Below, one piece after another: positions 12,784 through 16,798 of a stretch of 16,798 bases of DNA. The stretch lies in NCBI GenBank assembly GCA_025938055.1, contig JAICQC010000045.1:1-16798 (forward strand), written 5' to 3'. Both the position numbers and the translations under genes were made by a program. The stretch comes from Anaerolineales bacterium (lineage in GTDB: Bacteria > Chloroflexota > Anaerolineae > Anaerolineales > Villigracilaceae). Every line of letters begins with the position of its first letter. Within the stretch, counting starts at the first letter, position 1. The notes beneath the pieces are model-generated. The model did not search any database. It saw nothing but the letters and a program-made list of their open reading frames with translations, and was not told the origin of the DNA.

Positions 12784-13275
12784 ATGAATATCCACAAAGG
12801 TGATTCGGTCATGCACTGTACGCATGGACTGGGGAAAGTCGTTCAATTGGAGGAGAGGGAATTATCTGGTCAGGCGACTCTGTACTACGCGATCCAGATT
12901 GGTGATATGACGGTCTGGGTGCCCGCCGATGAAATGCTCGAAACGCGCTTGCGGCTCCCTACACCTGCGTCTGAATTCGAACGGTTGAAGGGCACCCTGT
13001 CTGACCCGGGCGAGCCGCTTCCCAATGATCGGCGCGAGCGCAAGACATTGCTGTTGGAATGGCTGAAGGATGGCAGGACCGAGTCACTGTTTCGAGTGGT
13101 CTGCAGTTTATCGACATACCGGCAGGATCATTCTCTTAATTTGGATGAGCAGACGATCCTGAAACGGACGAAGAACACGCTCGTCAGTGAGTGGGGTCAT
13201 GCCATGTCTGTTACTCCGGCACAAGCCGAAAATGAGCTATACCGGCTCTTAACACCTGCCGCTGTGGCAGTCTGA
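12784..13275 (+). CDS. CarD/CdnL-family RNA polymerase-binding transcription regulator
   Basis: This 163-residue protein is of usual length for CarD/CdnL proteins. The N-terminal Tudor-like polymerase-interacting domain (about 1-60) shows IHKGDSVMHCTHGLGKVVQL, then YYAIQIGDMTVWVPADE and a basic ETRLRL segment. The C-terminal ~95 residues are helical, as in the DNA-contacting half (KTLLLEWLKDGRTESLFRVV, TLVSEWGHAM). Family members bind the beta subunit lobe and stabilise open promoter complexes. The start at 12784 follows AGGAGA by 5 bases. A 21-bp bidirectional terminator follows. Substitutions relative to housekeeping CarD, such as VMHCTHG for the usual VxxPxHG, hint at a paralogue. Confidence 0.85.
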   Translation: MNIHKGDSVMHCTHGLGKVVQLEERELSGQATLYYAIQIGDMTVWVPADEMLETRLRLPTPASEFERLKGTLSDPGEPLPNDRRERKTLLLEWLKDGRTESLFRVVCSLSTYRQDHSLNLDEQTILKRTKNTLVSEWGHAMSVTPAQAENELYRLLTPAAVAV

Positions 13276-13297
13276 GAAAGCCGTGTAAGTCTGAACG

Positions 13298-13341
13298 GTA
13301 AATCAAAATCTCCGAACCCTGGTTCGGAGATTTTGATTTAC
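13298..13341. terminator. Bidirectional terminator between convergent genes
   Basis: A perfect 21-bp inverted repeat (13298-13318 and 13321-13341) with CT at the centre. The outer part is A/T-rich (GTAAATCAAAATCTCC) so each strand carries a T-rich 3' side. It serves carD (+) and the hypothetical gene at 13352 (-). Confidence 0.8.
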
Positions 13342-13351
13342 GTAAAAGCTA

Positions 13352-13768
13352 TCACTGCTGCCCGGTCAACTGTTGATAAGCACCCACCCACGGCTTCCCC
13401 AGCCGGTGATTGTCAGAGACCATGATCTTGCTGAACTTCTGTGCGATCTGGGGCATGAGCATGGCAATTGCCCCCCAGTCATTGGTAAAGATCGCCACCT
13501 TCATCTTGTCGGCGTACTGGCCCGTCCACAGCCACTCCATGCGGAAGCGGTCTGCTTTGACCCAGTAGCCGCGCTTTTCCCACGCAGCCACCGATATATC
13601 GATTCCCTCCGAAATGCTTTTCAACGCCAGGGCGATGAACGATGCCAGGTCCTTTGCTTCGCCGGTAACGTCTGCTTGCTTTGCCAGCTCACGTACCGCC
13701 AGCACGATCGCTTTTGTCAATTGGGTCCGTTCTTTGCCTGCCGATTCGGGGTTGATAATTCGGGACAT
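13352..13768 (-). CDS. Conserved hypothetical protein
   Basis: The function is unknown. The 138 residues look soluble, with no signal peptide or membrane segment. An N-terminal helical region (about 12-60, KERTQLTKAIVLAVRELAKQ then DLASFIALALKSIS) is followed by an aromatic and basic segment, AAWEKRGYWVKADRFRMEWL, and an end with MLMPQIAQKFSKIMVSDNHR. From memory, similar proteins occur in other Anaerolineae as conserved hypotheticals. The frame extends upstream to 13882, but ATG 13768 is preferred because the extension reads as intergenic sequence (HLHFSANSGIIAACC) and a TATAAT (13809-13814, minus strand) lies 40 bp before this start. It converges with carD. Confidence 0.7.
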   Translation of the reverse strand: MSRIINPESAGKERTQLTKAIVLAVRELAKQADVTGEAKDLASFIALALKSISEGIDISVAAWEKRGYWVKADRFRMEWLWTGQYADKMKVAIFTNDWGAIAMLMPQIAQKFSKIMVSDNHRLGKPWVGAYQQLTGQQ

Positions 13769-13808
13769 GGAATGAAGACTTTCTGTATAAGGTATGCAAC
13801 AGGCGGCG

Positions 13809-13814
13809 ATTATA
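13809..13814 (-). promoter_or_regulatory. -10 element of the hypothetical gene
   Basis: The minus strand reads GGTATAAT, placing TATAAT 40 bp upstream of ATG 13768. No recognisable -35 is present. It shares the GGTATAAT form with the elements at 12701, 14190 and 14958. Confidence 0.45.
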
Positions 13815-13973
13815 CCGCTGTTAGCCGAAAAATGCAGATGGGCAGCGCTTCGACCTTCTGAGGCTATCCCTTTCGCAACCACAACTGGATCGAGTCCAGA
13901 CAGAAGTAACTTATTCCTTATGAGGATGTCCTGTTAAGGAGCAGGCATAAACCCCTACGAAAGGAGAAACAAC

Positions 13974-14123
13974 ATGCTATTCCTGCCGAAAGAAAAGGGT
14001 CAGGGTCTTATTGAATACGCAATTATTCTTTCTTTGGTTGCCCTTCTTGTCATTGCTGTTGTACAGCTGATGGGACCCGCAATCGGTAACACCTATAGCG
14101 ATATCACCAACTCTGTGCCCTGA
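13974..14123 (+). CDS. Flp/Fap-type IVb pilin
   Basis: This 49-residue prepilin is too short for usual ORF cut-offs. A basic leader (MLFLPKEKG) is followed by the class-III prepilin site, KG|QGLIEYA, with cleavage after Gly9 so that Glu14 is at +5 and Tyr15 at +6 as in Flp pilins. A hydrophobic helix follows (AIILSLVALLVIAVVQLMG, residues 16-34). The short polar tail GNTYSDITNSVP completes it. The start has a strong site, GAAAGGAG, 8 bases upstream, and a terminator follows. Flp pilins are assembled by Tad machinery, but no tad or prepilin peptidase gene is in this window, so the gene is an orphan here. Confidence 0.88.
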   Translation: MLFLPKEKGQGLIEYAIILSLVALLVIAVVQLMGPAIGNTYSDITNSVP

Positions 14124-14139
14124 ACCGTTCTCTCATCGA

Positions 14140-14187
14140 AAGGACATAAAAAGTACCCTGCCTCGGTAGGGTACTTTTTATGTCCTT
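14140..14187 (+). terminator. Terminator of the pilin gene
   Basis: A 20-bp inverted repeat (14140-14159 and 14168-14187) with an 8-nt centre. The core AGTACCCTGC/GTAGGGTACT is followed by TTTTTAT. It begins 16 bp after the pilin stop. Confidence 0.8.
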
Positions 14188-14191
14188 GGGG

Positions 14192-14197
14192 TATAAT
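14192..14197 (+). promoter_or_regulatory. Likely promoter -10 of tRNA-Leu
   Basis: TATAAT within GGGGTATAATTT, 42 bp upstream of the mature tRNA 5' end, directly after the pilin terminator. No -35 match is present. Confidence 0.5.
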
Positions 14198-14239
14198 TTC
14201 GCCGCTCATTAATTGCCAAAAACTCGCAGCGAATCGCCC

Positions 14240-14321
14240 GGGGACGTGTCGGAACTGGCAGACGAGCATGACTTAGGATCATGTGCCGCAAGGCGTGAGG
14301 GTTCGATTCCCTCCGTCCCCA
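14240..14321 (+). tRNA. tRNA-Leu, anticodon UAG
   Basis: The cloverleaf is complete. The acceptor stem GGGGACG (14240-14246) pairs with CGTCCCC (14314-14320), with discriminator A at 14321. The anticodon stem CATGA/TCATG encloses loop CTTAGGA, with anticodon TAG at 14274-14276. The variable arm (GCC-GCAA-GGC) is of the class II type that Leu tRNAs require. The T arm is GAGGG-TTCGATT-CCCTC. CCA is not encoded (ATAAAA follows). It reads CUA and probably other CUN codons. Its first 27 bases recur exactly at 15035. Confidence 0.97.
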
Positions 14322-14441
14322 TAAAATATGGCCCGTAATACAGGCGTTTTACGTTCATCCTCCCGATCCTCACTTTTTCGATATGGATGGAGGCGCGGTG
14401 GGATGTGAACAGCGATGGACGGAATAGACGACCTCCAAACA

Positions 14442-14467
14442 ACAAACCGCCCGTTAGGGCGGTTTGT
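14442..14467 (-). terminator. Hairpin terminator after the zinc-ribbon gene
   Basis: An 11-bp perfect stem, ACAAACCGCCC (14442-14452) and GGGCGGTTTGT (14457-14467), loop GTTA. On the minus strand it lies 11 bp after the stop of the zinc-ribbon gene and is followed by TGTTTGG, a weak T-tract. The 120 bp between tRNA-Leu and this hairpin show nothing recognisable. Confidence 0.6.
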
Positions 14468-14478
14468 ATTATTGGGTC

Positions 14479-14775
14479 TTACTTGACGAGGTACATCACT
14501 ATTTCAGCCACGAAAATAACGACTAGTATATTCAGTAGCAATAGCCATCCTCCGGTAACGGGAGGTATGGTCTGGTGCCTTCGCGCCAGCCTGACACCTG
14601 TCGAATTCTTTACTATAGGAACGTTATGAAAATCGATGCTTTTATGGTGTTCTGTGTGCGTGGCTATCGTCCAGTGGACCTTTTCTGGTTCAGGCGTTAG
14701 CAAACAGCGCCCGCAGCGTTTACAGAACAGGCTCTCAAAAAAATTTTCTTCAGCGCAGTCTGGGCATTTTCTCAT
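14479..14775 (-). CDS. Zinc-ribbon membrane protein, function unknown
   Basis: The 98 residues start with a zinc ribbon, Cys4-x2-Cys7 and Cys18-x2-Cys21 (MRKCPDCAEENFFESLFCKR), followed by a second CGRC spacing. A polar middle rich in His (ATHTEHHKSIDFHN) leads to one hydrophobic segment at the C-terminus (GWLLLLNILVVIFVAEIVMY, about 75-94) ending in LVK. A cytoplasmic metal-binding head on a tail anchor is the likely layout. The start at 14775 is preceded by AAAGGCGG at about 7 bases. It lies alone on this strand between tRNA-Leu and trigger factor. No function can be assigned. Confidence 0.75.
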   Translation of the reverse strand: MRKCPDCAEENFFESLFCKRCGRCLLTPEPEKVHWTIATHTEHHKSIDFHNVPIVKNSTGVRLARRHQTIPPVTGGWLLLLNILVVIFVAEIVMYLVK

Positions 14776-14959
14776 GGCAGCCGCCTTTGTTCATAAATCT
14801 TATCTCTTACATGACCACGAATAACACAAAAAGATACAGCCGGAAGTAAAACAAAGCGGCCTGCAAATCGTGCGCTTTTTTTCCTGGAAAAGTTTCCCAA
14901 CTAAGTTATCCATGGGGAATATGCCGTGGGATTTCCTACCCTGCTACGCCTGGTACGGG

Positions 14960-14965
14960 TATAAT
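14960..14965 (+). promoter_or_regulatory. Likely -10 of the trigger factor gene
   Basis: TATAAT within CGGGTATAATGCC. The predicted start near 14972 gives a leader of about 120 nt that includes the 7-bp hairpin at 14977-14997 and the tRNA-Leu-like segment. No -35 match is present. Confidence 0.5.
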
Positions 14966-15032
14966 GCCCTTCGCAACACTGGCACTGCACGCCAGTGCAT
15001 GTGTAACACACTTGATCAGGCGACAGCAGGCA

Positions 15033-15061
15033 CCGGGGACGTGTCGGAACTGGCAGACGAG
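15033..15061 (+). repeat. Exact 29-bp copy of the 5' start of tRNA-Leu
   Basis: Bases 15033-15061 equal 14238-14266 without a mismatch. They include the acceptor 5' strand (GGGGACG), the whole D arm and one base of the anticodon stem. After that the sequences diverge, and there is no anticodon arm, T arm or 3' acceptor strand. It is a direct repeat 795 bp from the intact tRNA and lies in the leader of trigger factor. Confidence 0.9.
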
Positions 15062-15093
15062 TATAGCACTCCTCGCAACAACGAAATAATGAA

Positions 15094-16689
15094 ATGAAGG
15101 GAACTACAGAATTGAAAATCGAAAAAATGCTTGAAGAGAACCACGAAGCCAAATTAGTGGTTGAAGTTGAACCCGAGAAGCTGGATACCTACAAGCGGCG
15201 CGCTGCGCGCCAGATCTCCCAGCGCGGCAAGATCGCTGGTTTCCGCCCCGGTAAGGCTCCCTACGAAATGGTCGTGCGCAATTATGGTGAGCAAGCCATC
15301 ATCGAACAGGCAATGGATTTCTTTGTGGATGCCGAATACTCAAACATTCTCAAGGAAGCCGAAGTGGAACCAGGTGCAGCCGGCTCGCTGGAATCCATCG
15401 ACTCGCTCGAGCCGCCGAAACTGACCTTCCGCGTGCCTCTCGCCCCCGAAGTGGACCTGGGCAACTATCACTCGATCCGCATGCCCTACGAGTGGTCTGC
15501 TCCCGATGAAAAGGCAATTGAGGCGGCGGTGGAAGACCTCCGTCAGATGTACTCGACCACCGAAAACGTCGAGCGGGAAGCACAGGAAGGCGATTACGTC
15601 CTGGTGGATGTCAAGTCTGAGACGTCCGAGCTGAACCGGACCGGCTTCGCAGCCATCATCCGCAGCGAAGAGCGGGACACCGAATGGCCCTATAATGGTT
15701 TTGCAAAGGACCTTGTTGGCTTGAAACCCGGTGATAGCAAGACGATCACGCATTCCTTTCCCGCCAACTGGGAGGTGGAAGAACTGCAGGGCAAGGATGT
15801 GGAGATGGAAGTCACGGTCAAGACTGTGCGCGCCGTGACTCTTCCTGAGCTGGATGACGAATTCGCCAAGACCACTGGTGCCGGGGAAAGCATCGACGCC
15901 TTACGCGAAGCCGTGAAAAAGGACGTCGAGACACGCTCCAAGGCGGATTACGACGACAAATATTTCGTGGACCTGATCGAGAAGATCAAGGAGGGCGCCA
16001 CCCTCAAATACCACCAGCACGCACTCGAGCATGAAGAGGAACACGTGCTCGAGGATCTCGGTCAGCGGCTTGCCCAACAGGGAATGGATTTGGATACCTA
16101 CTTCAAGGTGCGTAACACCACGCGCGAGCAGTTTGTCGAAGAGGAAGTCAAGCCGGTTGCCAAGAAGCGCTTCGAGCGCTCGCTCATTCTGGATGAGATC
16201 GTGCGCCGCGAGAAGATCGAAGTGGATAACACCGCGCTGGACGAAGAGTTCAACCAGACCCTCTCCGCGCTGACGATGCAGGGTGTGGACTTGAGCAAGA
16301 TCCGCGGCGGGCGCCGCGGGCAGCAGCGAGTGGCGCAGGCGGTTGCCATGGAATCTGCGAATCGCATCCTCACTCGACGCGCCCTCGATATGTTGAAGTC
16401 TATTGCGATCGGTGAATACGTCCCACCCGAAGAGCGTCAAAAGGTTGAGGAATCTGCTACTGAAGACGAGTCCGAAGCCGAAGCTGCTCCGACTGCCGAA
16501 TCAACAGCAAGCGAACAGATGGATAGCGAGACGGAAGCGGCTGCCTCGCCAAGAGAAAAGCAGGGTGACACGCCGCCGGAGACGCAGGTTCTGATCGAGC
16601 CCACAAATGAGTCTGCTGACAGTGGAGGTCAGGGCACAGAACCAATTGTTGGCGACACGTCCGTGGACCCGGAAGCAAAATCAGAGTAG
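15094..16689 (+). CDS. tig: Trigger factor, ribosome-associated chaperone and peptidyl-prolyl isomerase
   Basis: This 531-residue protein has the three trigger factor domains. The ribosome-binding tail carries the signature GFRPGKAP at residues 49-56. The FKBP-type isomerase domain spans about 164-246 (EGDYVLVDV, then GLKPGDSKTITHSFP). The C-terminal chaperone arms run to about 445. An extra tail of ~80 residues (452-531) rich in Glu, Ser, Ala and Thr follows and looks disordered. ATG 15094 has no ribosome binding site. TTG 15112 (giving MKIEKMLEEN) lies 9 bases after AAGGGA and is a real alternative, matching the usual trigger factor N-terminus better. The leader contains a tRNA-Leu fragment. 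Confidence 0.95.
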   Translation: MKGTTELKIEKMLEENHEAKLVVEVEPEKLDTYKRRAARQISQRGKIAGFRPGKAPYEMVVRNYGEQAIIEQAMDFFVDAEYSNILKEAEVEPGAAGSLESIDSLEPPKLTFRVPLAPEVDLGNYHSIRMPYEWSAPDEKAIEAAVEDLRQMYSTTENVEREAQEGDYVLVDVKSETSELNRTGFAAIIRSEERDTEWPYNGFAKDLVGLKPGDSKTITHSFPANWEVEELQGKDVEMEVTVKTVRAVTLPELDDEFAKTTGAGESIDALREAVKKDVETRSKADYDDKYFVDLIEKIKEGATLKYHQHALEHEEEHVLEDLGQRLAQQGMDLDTYFKVRNTTREQFVEEEVKPVAKKRFERSLILDEIVRREKIEVDNTALDEEFNQTLSALTMQGVDLSKIRGGRRGQQRVAQAVAMESANRILTRRALDMLKSIAIGEYVPPEERQKVEESATEDESEAEAAPTAESTASEQMDSETEAAASPREKQGDTPPETQVLIEPTNESADSGGQGTEPIVGDTSVDPEAKSE

Positions 16690-16697
16690 TCTGTAAA

Positions 16698-16728
16698 AAC
16701 CTTGCGAAGGGTCAGCCTTCGCAAGGTT
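16698..16728. terminator. Hairpin after trigger factor, made from the AACCTTGCGAAGGTT repeat
   Basis: AACCTTGCGAAGG (16698-16710) and CCTTCGCAAGGTT (16716-16728) form a 13-bp perfect stem with loop GTCAG, starting 9 bp after the tig stop. On the plus strand no T-tract follows; on the minus strand TTTTTA follows, so a terminator would work best for leftward transcription. It is the same repeat family as at 4789 and 8795, with a short loop. Confidence 0.6.
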
Positions 16729-16776
16729 GATTAAAATCCTGATAAAGTTTTAACGTAATTCCAATACGGACTCGGT

Positions 16777-16798
16777 ATGATTGGCGAAATACAAGCGA
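16777..16798 (+). CDS. Possible start of the next gene (radical SAM-like N-terminus?)
   Basis: ATG 16777 opens a frame reading MIGEIQA to the window end. The EIQAK-type start is reminiscent of SplB-like radical SAM proteins, but seven codons cannot support a family call. No ribosome binding site is evident. Confidence 0.2.

Larger units (their letters stand above)
14776..15093 (+). other. 318-bp intergenic region: divergent control and trigger-factor leader
   Basis: It contains the upstream sequence of the zinc-ribbon gene (minus strand) and a TATAAT at 14960-14965 for trigger factor. A hairpin CACTGGC/GCCAGTG (14977-14983 and 14991-14997, loop ACTGCAC) follows, then the tRNA-Leu fragment at 15033-15061. 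A minimal ATG-AAA-TGA frame (15089-15097) overlaps the annotated trigger factor start. No other gene was recognised. Confidence 0.6.

Noticed and set aside
13769..13882. N-terminal extension of the hypothetical minus-strand protein
   Set aside because: It spans the TATAAT at 13809-13814 and reads like intergenic sequence; ATG 13768 is preferred.
14209..14445. 78-aa minus-strand ORF containing GTEGIEPSRLAAHDPKSCSS
   Set aside because: It is the antisense reading of tRNA-Leu, a well-known spurious peptide type.
1..16798. CRISPR arrays, insertion sequences, prophage or integrase genes
   Set aside because: No regularly spaced repeats, transposase, integrase or phage structural motifs were seen on either strand.

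Overview
The window looks like chromosomal DNA of an uncultured-type Chloroflexi bacterium, most likely class Anaerolineae. That placement is inference from gene content: a PP2C fragment, a radical SAM/HhH protein, a DUF58-TgpA pair, CarD, a 49-residue Flp pilin, a tRNA-Leu beside trigger factor, and short inverted intergenic repeats. No 16S rRNA or other decisive marker is present. Spacing is compact, genes lie on both strands, and there is no transposase, integrase, phage gene or CRISPR array.

Layout. 3-272 is the 3' end of a SpoIIE/RsbU-type phosphatase, followed by a roughly 100-bp MITE-like hairpin element. 449-3163 (+) carries a radical SAM DNA-repair-type protein, an AraC-type regulator and a RibD_C/DHFR-like reductase. 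3172-4637 (-) is an HtrA-type protease with a translationally coupled LuxR-type regulator whose receiver is degenerate. 4908-8623 (+) is a coupled DUF58-TgpA transglutaminase pair. 8887-10569 (+) holds a SET-domain methyltransferase, a GNAT acetyltransferase and a small secreted or membrane-anchored Cys protein.

10610-10969 (+) is the most notable gene: a DsrE-family protein whose expected active-site Cys codon is TGA. The reading frame and family sequence continue for 40 codons afterwards, and a strong stem-loop with a G-first apical loop sits 19 nt past the TGA. It is read here as a selenoprotein with a U-x-x-C motif and a bacterial SECIS.

11138-13275 (+) holds an ECF-like sigma factor, a dimeric-barrel-like small protein, a TIR-domain protein with an altered catalytic position, and a CarD-type RNA polymerase-binding protein behind a promoter/terminator arrangement. 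A conserved hypothetical protein (13352-13768, -) converges on it. Then come an orphan Flp pilin, tRNA-Leu(UAG), a zinc-ribbon membrane protein (-), and trigger factor (15094-16689, +). The trigger factor leader contains an exact 29-bp copy of the start of the tRNA-Leu gene. A new gene may begin at 16777.

Regulation. Perfect TATAAT hexamers recur in the intergenic regions. Two of them sit exactly six bases before an ATG (449 and 4908), which predicts leaderless mRNAs. A short repeat, AACCTTGCGAAGGTT, occurs as inverted pairs in three intergenic regions.
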